Below are positions 47,541 through 59,650 of a stretch of DNA of 64,000 nucleotides, one piece after another. This stretch comes from Heterostelium multicystogenum (Eukaryota > Evosea > Eumycetozoa > Acytosteliales > Acytosteliaceae). The notes below the pieces were generated by a model that saw only the letters and a program-made list of their open reading frames with translations, did not search any database and had not been told where the DNA came from. The stretch lies in NCBI GenBank assembly GCA_003667245.1, contig RCNN01000126.1, positions 1-64,000 on the forward strand, read 5' to 3'. Made by a program: the position numbers and the translations under genes. Every line of letters starts with the position of its first letter. The first letter of the stretch is position 1.

Positions 47541-49130
47541 ATGAAGGAAATACTATCAAAGAATGAAAAGGACTTTATCTTGTCATCTATTGATCAAGGC
47601 TTGAGAGTCGATGGTCGGAGATTGAACGATATGCGTGCTATCAAGATTAGTTTCGGCAAGCAGTACGGTATGGTGGAAGTTCAGCTCGGTAGAACAAGGT
47701 ATGTATACATTAGACAGTGTGTTGCGACGCTTTTATTTGCTAATTTACTTTGGTATTAATCACTATTGCAGAGTATATACTACAGTGACTTGTGAAGTTA
47801 CAGAACCAAAACCAGAGAGACCAAATGAAGGTTTCTTCATTTTCAACACTGACGTATCACCAATGTCGAGCGTCTCTGTTGATTCCAATCGAAGCAACCC
47901 TGTAGAAGTCGAACTTGGAAGATTGATCGAGCGTGGTTTGAAAGAGAGCAGAGCTATCGATACTGAAGCATTGTGCATTGTTGCTGGCTCAAAGGTCTGG
48001 AAGGTTAAAACTAACGTTCATGTATTAGATGATTGTGGAAATCTTTTGGATTGTGCATCGATCTCTGTCATTACTGCACTTTTACACTTTAGAAAGCCAG
48101 ATGTTACCGTAGTCGGTAATGACGCCACAATCGTAGGTTGAAGTTTATATTGATCCAAGAGGATCATCAACTAACGTAGCTCTAATATACGTAATTTTAG
48201 CATCCTATTGATGAGAGAGAACCAGTTCCACTGAGTATTCACCATTCACCAATTTCAGTTACATTTGGTTTCTTTCCACAGGGGTATGTTAAGTTTGACT
48301 TTGTTTTACGATCTTTTACTCATAGAATAAATACAACAGTGTAATGATTGTAGATCCAGATACTAAAGAAGAACAAGTTATGGATGGTAAACTTAGTTTC
48401 TATGTTAATGTTCATAAGGAGATCTGTGGTGTATCAAAAGGTGGTGGTATGTCAACTACCATTGAACAGGTCATCAAGTGCTCAAAGATATCAGTTATCA
48501 GAGCAACCGAAATCACACAACTTATAAGAGAAGCCCTACACCAAAACATACAATCAAGACAGAAACCATCTACAAGAAGAAAAGGATTGCCTTTCGAAAT
48601 TGTCGAACACACAGTCCCAGAGACTTCAACTCCAGGTCCCACAGTGGATATTAAAATGGAAATCGATTCAACTCCATCCACCAACTCTCAACCAAAGAAA
48701 GAAACACCAGCTACAACTAAATCTGAAAATCCCAAAGAATCCAAACCAACAACAACAAAGACAACTACCGAATCTGCAACAACATCAACCAAGCAATCAA
48801 CACCAAAGAATAGTACGATTAACAATTTAAAGAATAATAATACAGATATTGTAATGAAGGATAAAAAAGAATAACGTCGTAGAAAGTGATAGCGACAGTG
48901 AGGAAGAAGATACAGTAGTTTTATCATCAACGAGTACAGCAACAGCAACACAATCATCAACACCAGATGCCAAACCAACTTCAAATGTTTCGAGTAAAAA
49001 TGAAGTAAAACCAACTCCACCTGTGACCAAACAACCAGTGATCAACATTGATGAAGATTCTGAAGATTTATCAGTTGCTTTATTGAAGAAAAAACCTGCC
49101 GCAAAAAAGAAGCCAGCAGCAAAGAAATAA
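47541..49130 (+). CDS. exosc9: Exosome core subunit EXOSC9/Rrp45
   Basis: RNase-PH-like subunit of the nuclear/cytoplasmic RNA exosome ring (non-catalytic in eukaryotes). Exons are 47541-47698, 47772-48132, 48201-48283 and 48340-49130; introns are 73, 68 and 56 nt. The core shows IDQGLRVDGRRLNDMR, FGKQYGMVEVQLG, VGNDATI-HPIDEREPVPLSIHH, IVDPDTKEEQVMDG and the KCSKISVIRATEITQLI helix. The C-terminal extension is Thr/Lys-rich. An extra A in 48863-48868 shifts the frame. Corrected, it continues to VESDSDSEEED and VINIDEDSEDL (SUMO-interaction-like) and ends in KKKPAAKKKPAAKK at 49130. The extension parallels the acidic/basic tails of other EXOSC9 proteins. Confidence 0.95.
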
Positions 49131-49282
49131 ACAATAGATACAAATATAGTATATAATAATTTTTTATTCTTTTGATACTTTAATCAAAGAATTTGAGTGA
49201 ATATAACAATTTGTATGCTTTTGAGATTTGGACAATAAAGTGTTGGCGAGTTGATTAATATTTCCTACTTGAAATTGACACA

Positions 49283-51546
49283 TTATTTTTTCAAGGATAA
49301 TTTGAATTCCTGAAAATAGGAGAATTTAAGTAAGTTAGCAGCTTTGGTTCATTTCTGTTTGCATATCTTGTACTCACCTTGATCTTAGTTGGAATCTCTT
49401 TTTTATGTGGAGTGTGTTCTCTTTTGAAGGAAGCTCTCTTCATTGGTACGGTATGGCTGGAAGTTGGTGCAGGTGTTGGAGTGTCTGGTGTAGTTTTGAC
49501 AGGTCTTTCAGCTCTCAATGCTGTTTCGAAATGGAAACTTACTGGTACAGTAGCTGGTGGTTTTCCCAATGACTTTCTCTTTGCCATTGGGATAGTATTT
49601 GATGAGGTTTTGGATGGGTATGGTGTGGGTGGGTGGACTATTGGCAAAGTAAGACTAGTAGGTGTCTTTGGTTGTGATCTCTCAAATTGGAATGGTGATA
49701 CCTTGGTTAGTCTCAATTTCTTTGATGAGCCATTACTTGGTTGAACTTTCTTCAATGGAGAGTTCATAATTTCATGGACAACCGAATCTGTAATATTGGG
49801 AACTCCAACACTCTTTCTCCTTTAATGATTGTTAATAAAATATGTACTTGTTACTAATTTTTTAAGCTACAACTTACTTTCCTAGGGTTTCAGCCTGTGG
49901 TTTTTGTTGTGGATATTGTGGTGGCTTTTGTGACTGTTGTACTGGTTGTACTTGTTGTACCGGCTGTACTGGCTGCTGTACTTGTACAGGCTTTACTGGT
50001 TGTATTGGTTGTACTGGTTGTTGAGTTTGTTGTTTTTTGGACAATGGTGAACTATTTCTGATATTTGAAACCGATTCAAATAATTGGTTCATTGTATTTG
50101 TAAGATTATTTGATATAGCAGCCTCTTGTGCTGATTTAAGTTGAATTTGTGGAGCAGTGATCACTGGAATTGGTAAACATTCTGGAGCTGGTGATGCTGG
50201 ATGGACAATTGGGTGCAAATTGATTGAAACTGATTTTCTCTTTGAAGAAATAGTAGATTGTCTCTTTTTCATTGCATTATTGAGGAATGGAGATTTCTCC
50301 AATCTTTCCTCAGCCTCCTTGACAGTCTCACTCAAAACCGGAATTGGTTCAATATCTCCTTGTGCAATACTGTGACCAAAAAGTAACAGTGTTGTTTTGC
50401 TTTGGTGTAATTGGGTCTTGTTGCTTAGCTGGTGTTGACAATCCTAAATTTTTTGCTGGAGTAACTGATTTTAATGTTGAACCCAAACTCAATTTATTTG
50501 GTGTCACTGACTTGATATCAACTTGCTTTGTTGGGGTTGTTGATTTGACTGGAGTTGTTAATTTGACTGGGGTTGTTAATTTGGCTGGAGTTGATTTGAC
50601 TGGAGTTGGAGTTGTTGGCTTGGTTGGAGTTGTTGGTTTGACTTCAACTTGTGTAATTGATGACTTTGACTTTAGTGGTGTTCTCTGTTGTAATGGTCTT
50701 ATAATTTGGCTTGGTTGTTGTTGGAAAATGTTCTCATTTGAAACAACAATAGTTGATTTTCTCTTCTTTTTCTTTTTCTCCTTCTCCTTCTCTTCATTGG
50801 ATGGTTGCTCAACATTAACTGGGGCATCTGGCTTTTGTGCGACTGTCTTTGCTTTTCTTGATTTAGATTTCTTCTTAGTGGCCTCTTTGGTGGTAGAAGC
50901 TGGGTCGATAGCTTCTGTTTCTTTTGGTTTTTGGCTGACAGCACTTTCAATAATATTTGTAAGATTGATATTCTCTTTGTTGTCTGAAGATGATTTAGTT
51001 GGAGTTTTCAAACTGTCCAGGAATGGAGTGATTAGCATATTTCCACCGACAGAAGCTCTCTTTTCATGCTGAAAAGTACGCATTGGTGTTAATTTTGATG
51101 AGCTTGGAAGCATTGGGTAGAGTTGTGGTGTTTTGGGTTTATTGTCAGGAGTTGATCTTAATGATGGATAGAGTGCTGGTGGTGCGCTGGGTGTTAAAGG
51201 TTGTTGAGGAACTAGTGCTAATTTTTGTGGAGTTGCAAACATTGGCTTAAATGATCCTGATTTTCTTCTGCTGGTACGTAATTGTTCCCACTCTAAATCC
51301 TGTTGATTTTCTTCTTTAATATCTATTTGGCTATGGTTACTGATACTTGAATTTAGTTTTCGATCTGTGAATGTTGTTTGTTAACGAAATGAATTAGTTT
51401 TTCATGATGGACTTATTATTATTTGTTTAGCAGTTGATGGAAGAGGAGGAGAACCTACCAAACCATAAATCGTCACTAGAGTTCTTTGTTGTGAAATCTA
51501 CAAACTGAGGTGCATCAAAGTCAAATGACTGATCTATTTGGCTCAT
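49283..51546 (-). CDS. tpx2: TPX2-like spindle assembly factor
   Basis: Microtubule-associated spindle factor that activates Aurora A and is released from importin by Ran-GTP. Exons are 51459-51546, 49878-51364, 49378-49819 and 49283-49309. The N-terminus is MSQIDQSFDFDAPQFVDFTT, closely parallel to the conserved TPX2 start (SYSYDAPxDFINFxS), followed by DDLWF. The middle is Pro/Thr/Lys-rich, with many TPxK repeats (PTTPTPVKS, TTPVKST) and QPVQP repeats. The third exon has a VPVSFHFETALRAERPV motif typical of TPX2-family repeats. The last exon of nine codons gives EFKLSLKK. One homopolymer break lies at 50378-50382 (five As where four fit). Splice phases fit throughout. Confidence 0.85.
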
Positions 51547-51675
51547 GAGTACAATAAACTACTTTGAAGAAAAGCTTTGGAGGCTAGATAATTTATTTTA
51601 AAAATTAATTTAAATAAATTGTAATGACATTCTTTGTGATTAAGTGATGAAACCGTTTCACAAACAGAAAAAAAA

Positions 51676-51681
51676 GGCGCC
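51676..51681. promoter_or_regulatory. E2F-like GGCGCC upstream of TPX2
   Basis: GGCGCC directly after eight As, 130 bp upstream of the TPX2 ATG. The primase promoter (3841-3857, other strand) has the same A-run plus GGCGC word. It may mark cell-cycle regulated transcription. Inference only. Confidence 0.4.
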
Positions 51682-51895
51682 CAAGTTCAAAATTTAAATA
51701 TTTAAAGTGGAAAGCTAACGATTTCATCAGAAAACTATATCAGTCTGAGCCAAAAGAGTGGATTTGAGTTAAATAATCAGGTGATTAGATCTTATTTTTA
51801 TTGGGTAATTGATAAATATACAATGTTAATAAGAAAAAACTTAGTTGAGAATTGATGTTGAAGGTTGTTAAGAATATCTGAAACTTCAGGATGAA

Positions 51896-53683
51896 TTACA
51901 TTGATTCTACCTTTTGTTTCTTATTCTTGTTTTGCACAGATTTTTTCCATTGCTTGACATTGACGTTAACCAAACTTTGAAGAACTACTTCATTGCTGGA
52001 TGGGTCAGTCAAGGTGAAGTGGAAATAAAGGGGAATGTGAGAGTTATGACCACTGCAGCACATTGGTTTTAAATGTAATACGAAACCACCATCCTTGATG
52101 CGTGTGAGGATGTTGTTCTTGATCAACAAGACTTTTCCTTTGGCATGTGGATTGGCAGAGAAGTATGATTTTGTCTGATAATACTCAGTACAGATTTTGC
52201 AATTATAGATTGGATTCAAGTGACCATCGTAAACGTTGCCATCGAGAATCAGTGCTTTTTCATTTGGCTCTGGGAACTGCTTGAAACGTTTAGCATTACC
52301 AGAGTAACCGATGGATGGATGAATGTAGATTCTGTATCCTTCGTATCGGTTAGTGAAGAACTGATGATCAGTAATTTGTTGAGTGAAATCATTTAAATTT
52401 ACACCCATCTGAAGTGAACTGGTCTCGTTTGGCAACTTGAATTGAATTGGCTGATAGTAGTTACGATGCATTGGATCAATTAAATTCCAGCAAGCACGAT
52501 GGCGACCGACCTCACCAGACATGTATGGCTCAAAAAAGACGACACTTGAACGGACAACTGCTGGAGGATTTAGTTCATGTTGCTTTTGGAGTGAGTCTGG
52601 GGAAAGTCCTGTCTCCCAATGAGAAGAGAATTCAGAGTTTGGAGAGATTGGTGGCGAACGATATGCATCTGGTGAAGAGTCATCAGAGTGTACGGGATAG
52701 TGATTTGGAGAGAATGTGGAATTTAAAAACCATTTGCTGAGATTTAACTTGTTGCTGTTGTTGAGGAAGAGATTGAGATTGAAGTTGTAAGAGTCCTTTA
52801 GCATCAAGACTGACAATTGATCCAAGCTGTTGGAATTGTAAGAGATTGTTGTTTCCATTGTATACTGCTGTTGATTGTTGCTGAAGATGCTTTTGATTTG
52901 GACTGTTGGTTGGCTTACCAATGTGGAATTGTAAATTCATTCCTTGTTGGTTATTAGCTGCAATGTTGTTGTTATTGTTGTTGTTGCTAAAGTTGTTGGT
53001 TGATGGAGTAGTCCAAGCTTGTGGTGGAAGGATACTCTTGTTATTGGCATTCAATACAATACCATAGTTTGGAATGTATTGGGAAGGAATAGAGTATACA
53101 CCTGGTGAAGCTACACTTGGGGATGATCCCAAGTCCTCCAAGAAATTTGAAAATACTGGAGCGGTAGCAGAAGATTGCATATTGTAAACGACATTAACAT
53201 TGTTAGAGTTTTGGATTGGTGATTCTGGTGGACTGAAATTGCTACATGAGCTAGAATCATAGTTGTTTTGTTGTTGCTGTTGTTGTTGTTGTTGTTGTTG
53301 CTGTTGTTGATTAATAGCAAAATCAACAGCATTTGAGATTTGAGAGAATTGTTGTGTAAACAACAATGGATTACCATTGGTATTGCTGTTGTTGTTGTTA
53401 TTGTTACCGGACTCAAAGTTTGTTTGAGTTTGTTGTGTTTGTGGAACACCAATCATACCAAGACAGCTAAACAATTATTAATAAACCATTTACTTAAAAC
53501 TATAATAATTATTATCGCTACTTACAGATCAAAATAATCATCTGAGTTTGAAGCTGGTTTGCCAGAGTCTTCCAACTTGACAAGATTATTGTTAAATTGA
53601 GCAACATTGTTGTCATTGACTCTATTGTTGATCTTGTCAAAACAAAAGAGTGGTACTGAATTGACTGCAGTAGTTGAATTCAT
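51896..53683 (-). CDS. CudA-like developmental transcription regulator
   Basis: CudA is a dictyostelid nuclear DNA-binding regulator of prespore and tip genes. Exon 1 is 53526-53683 (ATG at 53683) and a 59-nt intron is followed by an exon from 53466. The N-terminal half is Asn/Gln-rich (long Q and N runs) with a Ser/Pro patch ([15 protein letters not shown]). The conserved half (about 52560-51900) has [65 protein letters not shown] and [20 protein letters not shown]. It ends in a basic tail that could be a nuclear signal. One frame break lies near 52715. I recognise the core as CudA-type from memory. Whether it is the CudA orthologue or a paralogue is open. Confidence 0.75.
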
Positions 53684-54372
53684 TTTTAATAGCAGTGATT
53701 GATTGATTGATTGATTAATTGATTATTGAAAGATTATCAAGATTTTAAACAAATAAAAATAAAATAATAAAATAAACTATAAAGTTATTTTATGAATGAA
53801 TTATAAATATTAATATTAATTATTAAATTATATAATTATAAATGCTATTGTTTTGTACAAAGTAATTGTGAAAATAAACACAGGTGTTACAAAGTTATAA
53901 TAATTATAAGGTCAAAACACCACAAAAGAAAAAGATAGAAAAACCACTAAACCAGGAGTTATTATTATTTTTATTATTATTATTATTATTCACAATTGAA
54001 TAAAAACAATTATTTAGATTGTATTAATATGTTGATATTGGACAGCAGACACAAAGGTGTATACTTGTTTGTTTGCTGCTTAGATATATAATAATAATAA
54101 TTTGAATATTATTAACTATCACTATTGTAGATATTTTATCTTGTTGCTACTATTGGTGCTTTGTGATATGTTGCAATTGTTCTTGCTTCTCTAGATGCCA
54201 ATAATAATAAATTATTTAATTATTTGTTTATTTGTTTGGTGATTTGGTTGGTTGTTTTGTTGGTTGTTTGTTTAATTAATTTTTAGCTGGTAAGTTGATA
54301 GAATTCCTCTCTAACTTTGCTTTGTTTATTATTACTGTGGATATATATATTTACTTATAATATCAAAATAAC

Positions 54373-54374
<2 letters not shown>

Positions 54375-54409
<35 letters not shown>

Positions 54410-54410
54410 T
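54375..54410. repeat. (ATTT)n microsatellite
   Basis: About nine tetranucleotide units. Confidence 0.9.
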
Positions 54411-54493
54411 ATAGATAAGAGTAAATAAACACCTCAACAATATCTAAATTGTTTTAATTTACTGGGGAATAAATTTAATTCAATTCTATGTTA

Positions 54494-54537
<44 letters not shown>

Positions 54538-54538
54538 A
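54494..54538. repeat. (ATT)n microsatellite
   Basis: About fourteen trinucleotide units, the longest perfect repeat of this kind in the window. Confidence 0.9.
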
Positions 54539-55484
54539 TAATAATCTAGTACAAGTGATATGTAGTATTACTATCAATCAATATTAATTATTATACTAAT
54601 ATTATTGTTGTTGTTGTATTATGATTATCGTTATTTATTATTATTATTATTATTATTTATGATTTTGATTATTGTGATATTGATAATAGTAATAATACTA
54701 ATAATATAATAGTATAGTGTGTTGTTTATTTTAGCGATGACTATTGTATGGTTATTATTTTGATTTTTTTTTCCTTATTATTTACTTTTTTAAAAATTGA
54801 TTTATTTTTTTGTACTGATACGGGGTGTATTTGTGATTTTTTTAATATTGCAGCTGGTGCACTTATTCTTTTAAAAACATAAAACAACAAAATAGTTTTG
54901 ACCACCCACTCTCACCATGCTCTCACCCAGCATATGGATCGAACTGTAGCAAAAGAGCTGATGATTTTATTTTTGTAACGTTCATGAAGTGGTTATAAAG
55001 ATATCGATAAGCAAAGATAAATGAATTAATTACAACCAAAATCCATTGATTGTTGATGGAGGATGGTGATACCAGTTATCAACAACACTAATTCTTCGAT
55101 TTCTTTTTTGTTTTCGTACTAGCAAAGGAAACTCTAACACTACTGTTGAGCAGTGCTCCCTCAGCCACCACTACCACCAAATAAGAACCAATTAATTGTT
55201 TACCACTAAATAACTATTGATTTTGAAACTGGCTTGTAAACAAATAAGATGAGTTAATCAGACAATCTGTAAACCATAAAGATCAACTTGCCCTATTAAT
55301 ATCCAATTCAACTAGAATTAGGTGTTAATAAAGTTAGTTGTTCAAACAACTGCTGTCTAATAAATCAATTAATTTCACACTACTCTTGCGGAAAGTCATG
55401 AAATGAAAGGTGAGGAACAATAGTAGATGCTTTCAAAGCTTTATTATTGACTCGATGATATTATATTATTATATTTTGATGTAA

Positions 55485-57471
55485 CTACCATGGACTACTG
55501 TTGTCACCATCGTCATCCAGTCTGATTACAGATGGAGGTTTTGTATACTTGTGGTAGTTAAATGAATTTGTTAGGTTGTTGCTGTTATTGCTATTGTTGG
55601 TATTGTTAATAGTGTTGTATCGACTACTACTTGGGACAAATGAAGAAGAAGACTTTTGTACATCAGGGCCTAGGGGTGACACTGGTGTCAAAGATGAATA
55701 GGATGTTGTTGAAACATAGTTATATAGGTTCGGTGAAGAAGTATATTGGTTTTGTACGAGTGATCTGTTACTGATGGAGGGTGATGAAATGGTGGCTGGT
55801 TGGTGTTGTTGAGTGTAGGTGGATAGCAATGAGGTGGAGCTTAAATAGGTTGGTAAATTTAATGATGTGGGCTTGGCTAGAGTGTCGGATGAGAGGATTG
55901 GGATTAGTTTGGGTCTTTAGTTGCAATGATGTATCAGATTTCAACTTACACAATTGTTGGTTTGGCGATAGAGTGTTATTTGAGTTATAGTTTAATGTAT
56001 CTATGCTGTTGACATTGATGTTGGTGATATTGTTGTTCATATTCAGAGTGTTTAGGTTATTGGCAAGGTTTGTGCTGCTATTGCTGGTGTATTGTTCGAT
56101 GAGTTGCTTGATGTGTTCTAGACCGGCTTGGAAATTAACTAAATGATATCCAAACGAGTGATTGGTGACGTCTGTGAAAATGTAATTTGTACAGTAGATG
56201 ATATCGGTCTCCAAGTAACGTGGATGAGCCTGAATCAACAGATAAGAAGTGAGAGGTAATGCGTCGTCACCAGTAATTGTCAGTGGCGAGTCACTGAGTT
56301 CTAGCAAAGAAGATGTCTTGATCGAGTTTTCAATTTCATTTGATGCCTGCACAAGTGTCAAGATTTTGTCAATGGGTGTTTGGTCCAACTGAAATTGGAT
56401 CATAATCTCAGAGGCACGTGCAAGGTGAGGTGCAAATTCTTCACGAATACCCAATTCCTCCAAAGTCAAACTCGACAACATAGCCATCTTTTCATAGTAA
56501 TAATTATTTTTTTCAGCATAGATTTCTTTTAGTTGTCCGTATATCTTATCATAAAGCTTGCCTATTAAATAGCTGTTTTGAAAAGATGTTAGCACAACTC
56601 AGTAGTTGACATGTTCTTGAAGAAAGCGATAGTTACCTATCGAGTAATAAAGAAAGATTGTTCATTTGCTTCTCATTTGTTTGTAGCTGTTTATATTCAG
56701 CATTTGCACATACTAGGTCATCCATGAATTTCTCCTTCATCCTTGAGAGAGTTTCGATGACGCTTGGCTGGTTGATGTTGTTAAAGTTGGTGGTTTGCTC
56801 GAAAAACAAGATCTCGTTGTCAACTTTCTTCATGACAATGGAGTTTGGTGAGTTAAGAGGCTGTGAGTATAAAAATTGTGTTGCACTATAAATATGAATA
56901 ATGGAGCGATGTTAATATGAATGTTGCTGAGATGTCTGTTCATGCATGATGTTACTTTTCAAAAGTAGGTTTCTGTGGCTTGATGATACCGAATTCCTCA
57001 TTGTCAAAGGAGATTGATGGCTTAATTCCAGTTCCGCCCACAAGTGGATATTCAATACAATAGAATCGATAGGGCTTATACTCTTTGTTGTAGCACATCT
57101 CTGCAAATAGGATTTTAATTTGTTTCGATGGATCGCTTTTATCGGTGATCAGCATATCCTCAATATTATATTTCGCATCTTTATTCAGAGATTCATATTC
57201 ATCCTGATAGAATTTAGAGCCAATCAAAATATGAGATTCTATTCAAGTTGCAATGAGATGGTTGTTAGACACAGGAGTTCAACAAAGCTAGGTAGGGGCT
57301 AAATTTAGTTACTTACCAATGATTTTAGCTGTGATGTTCATACCATAGAGTGATAATGATTGTGGGATGCATAGTAGATAGCAGTTGGATTCGATTGCGT
57401 TGAACAATTTAGGATGTTTTTGTTTTTAATGTTTTGAGAAAAACATTACTGTTGAGATCTTCTGTATCCAT
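55485..57471 (-). CDS. VPS9-domain protein, VARP-like without ankyrin repeats
   Basis: Probable guanine-nucleotide exchange factor for Rab5/Rab21-type GTPases on endosomes. Four exons run from the ATG at 57471. A frame break near 57415 precedes NAIESNCYLLCIP. Introns lie at about 57310-57237, 56950-56860 and 56636-56573. The N-terminal part (LFNAIESNCYLLCIPQSLSL, then KFYQDEYESLN and EMCYNKEYKPYRFYCIEYPL) parallels the N-terminus of ANKRD27/VARP. A helical bundle follows. The VPS9 domain is seen as DDALPLTSYLLIQAHPRYLE and YHLVNFQAGLEHIKQLIEQY. The C-terminal tail is Asn/Ser-rich, with a frame switch near 55850, and ends at 55485. No ankyrin repeats are present. VPS9 is firm; VARP kinship is moderate. 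Confidence 0.83.
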
Positions 57472-58647
57472 TTTGCTAATAAATAATAATTAATAATTGA
57501 TAACAGTTAGTTTCAAGGATATTTGTTCAGGATGATGGATTTGATTTGTTGTATAAATGAAAACAATATATATTAAATAATAGAGGTTCTAACTGAATTA
57601 TATTATTATTATAATTAATTGTTGATAAAATAACACAGAATCAGTGACAGGCTGATCTCACAACTAAAATAATTATATAATGAATTAGACCAATGATGTG
57701 ATGATCATCAAGTGCAGTGATACTAATAGTAAATATTAAACAATAATTTGTAGTTGATGATCAACTATTTAAGTAGTGTTTAGTAATAATGTGTGTGTTT
57801 GATTGTTTTGGTTTTGGATTTTGGATTTGGTTTGTTGTTTGATTGATATTGATTGATTGGTTGGGTGAGGGTGAAAGTGAGAAGTAGTTATTATTTAAAT
57901 TGTTGTGAAGTGTCTGATTATGGGTGTCCCAAGTAATATATATTGTTATTATTACAATAGTTACTCTTAATTTTGTTGTTGTTGTTGTTGTTGTTATTGT
58001 TGTTTGGCATTTGCTTTTATAATTAAATATAGTAAAATATGCTAAGTATTGATAGGTATGCTATTTTAATTAGTTTTGGATATATAATTGTTTGTTATCC
58101 AAATAGAAAAAACCTATTTAATGGAAATCAAACTTTGAAACTCTGTTGCTAAATAATATAGTATACCAACAATATTGAAATATTTGTTATAGTAGTAGTT
58201 GTTGTAGTTAGTGAAGTTAAAGATAGAAGTAGTGGTAGGGTGGGTGTGGAAATTTGAGAAGATAAAGTTGGAGTGGGGTGTTGTTGTTGTTGTTGTTGGG
58301 TTCTGTCACTTCTATCCATTTTTGAATGAAAATGCAATTACTTTTGTGTAATTTTAGAAACAATTGACAATAACCATACAATTACAAAGAAGTATTAACA
58401 ACACCAACTAAACTAATGGTGGATGTATTTTGTTTTGGCGGTATAATTAATATTAAGAATAAAAGTATTATATGTTTATTATATAAAGGGAATGAATGAA
58501 AGTTACAGCAATTATAGTGAAGTTGATACGTATTAAAACGAAATAAAGGTGAATAAAAGTGAGATGCATTAGATGAGTGAAGGTGGGGCTGGGGAATAAG
58601 AAGAATTCAATCTGAATGAATCCAATAATATTGAATAGAGTAATATA

Positions 58648-58668
58648 ATATATATATATATATATATA
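58648..58668. repeat. (TA)n microsatellite
   Basis: About ten TA units. Confidence 0.85.
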
Positions 58669-59249
58669 GTCTTCATGCATGTATCATTTATTTTTGGTGG
58701 TTGTTGTTGGTGGTGTGTTGAAGTGTTTGTGGTGTATTATTGTGAAAAGTAAGTAGTATTAGTAGTAGTGTAGTAACAATATGTCAATGGTTATTACATC
58801 AAACTAAACAACAAATCATTATTTATGATGTTATAATATATTTGCAATTAATTACAATAATAGATGAATTAAAGCAGATATATATTGCTATTATCAAATG
58901 ATTCTAAATTCTAAAGATAACCAAATCATCAACAATTAATTATCAGTACTGCTTAGTTATGTAGTAGTTGTTTCTGAGTATTGATCATCTGTAACTAGTA
59001 AATATATAATGGATTCTTTTGTTGTTCTTTGTGATTTGATTGAAGATTGATATTTACAGGAATGGATTCTAATCTAAAAGTTAATTTGCTTTTACAATTT
59101 AGATATAAATAAAAGAGAGAGAAAAATGGGAAAAATAAATATAAAACAATTGGTGATTGATTACCAACACTGTGTTTAAAGTTTTGCGTAAGGCACGCGA
59201 AGAAAGTATTCAAACCATTCTAAACTGATCAGGTGTTTTTATGAGTGTA

Positions 59250-59250
<1 letters not shown>

Positions 59251-59284
<34 letters not shown>

Positions 59285-59297
59285 AAAAAAAAAAAAA
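59251..59297. repeat. Interrupted poly-A tract
   Basis: Thirty-two As, then CC, then thirteen As. There is no adjacent target-site duplication or retroelement that I can see. Confidence 0.9.
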
Positions 59298-59650
59298 CAT
59301 ATTAGTAATTGGAAATATCTAAATTTGCAGGGTGACAACATTAAAAGTCAAGTTAGGAATTCCTATAATTATAATAATAATATGAAAATATACTTCTATC
59401 TGGTCATTGATTCTTGATAAATAAGCATTGTCCTCAAACTTAGTTTTAGTTCTATTTTAAGAAGAATACCAACATATTAATAATTAGGGTGACAGGATAG
59501 CAAATGAAAAATTTCATTTAATAATTATTGTCAAACAATCATCTGTAACCTCAAAGCAAAGTGAAGATCAAGCAAGATACAACAAATATTGTATATATAT
59601 TATATTTTATGATATTATATTAAATTGTAGATTATAAATAAGAATAAAGA

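Larger units (their letters stand above)
53684..55484. other. 1.8-kb intergenic upstream of the CudA-like gene
   Basis: Mostly ATT/TTTA microsatellites. It has C/CA-rich islands at 54898-54930 (GACCACCCACTCTCACC) and 55148-55180 (AGCCACCACTACCACC), and GGGGTGTATTTGTG at about 54823-54836. A long regulatory region would suit a developmentally controlled gene. No gene seen. Confidence 0.4.
57472..59650. other. 2.2-kb intergenic, repeats only
   Basis: AT-rich, with TGT/GTT tracts (57970-58000), GT-rich patches at 57860-57890 and 58225-58245 (GTAGGGTGGGTGTGG), a (TA)n run and a poly-A run listed separately. Short open frames are low complexity and unsupported. Confidence 0.45.

Noticed and set aside
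48133..48200. Frameshift in EXOSC9 at GTAGGTTGAAG
   Set aside because: Better explained as a 68-nt GT-AG intron; the junction matches the family.
50344..51072. 242-codon plus-strand open frame rich in Val/Gly/Thr
   Set aside because: Antisense of the TPxK repeats of the TPX2-like gene.
58149..58337. 62-codon minus-strand frame with Q and T runs
   Set aside because: Pure low complexity, no homology, no splice context.
59251..59297. Poly-A tract as a retroelement tail
   Set aside because: No adjacent element and no target-site duplication seen.
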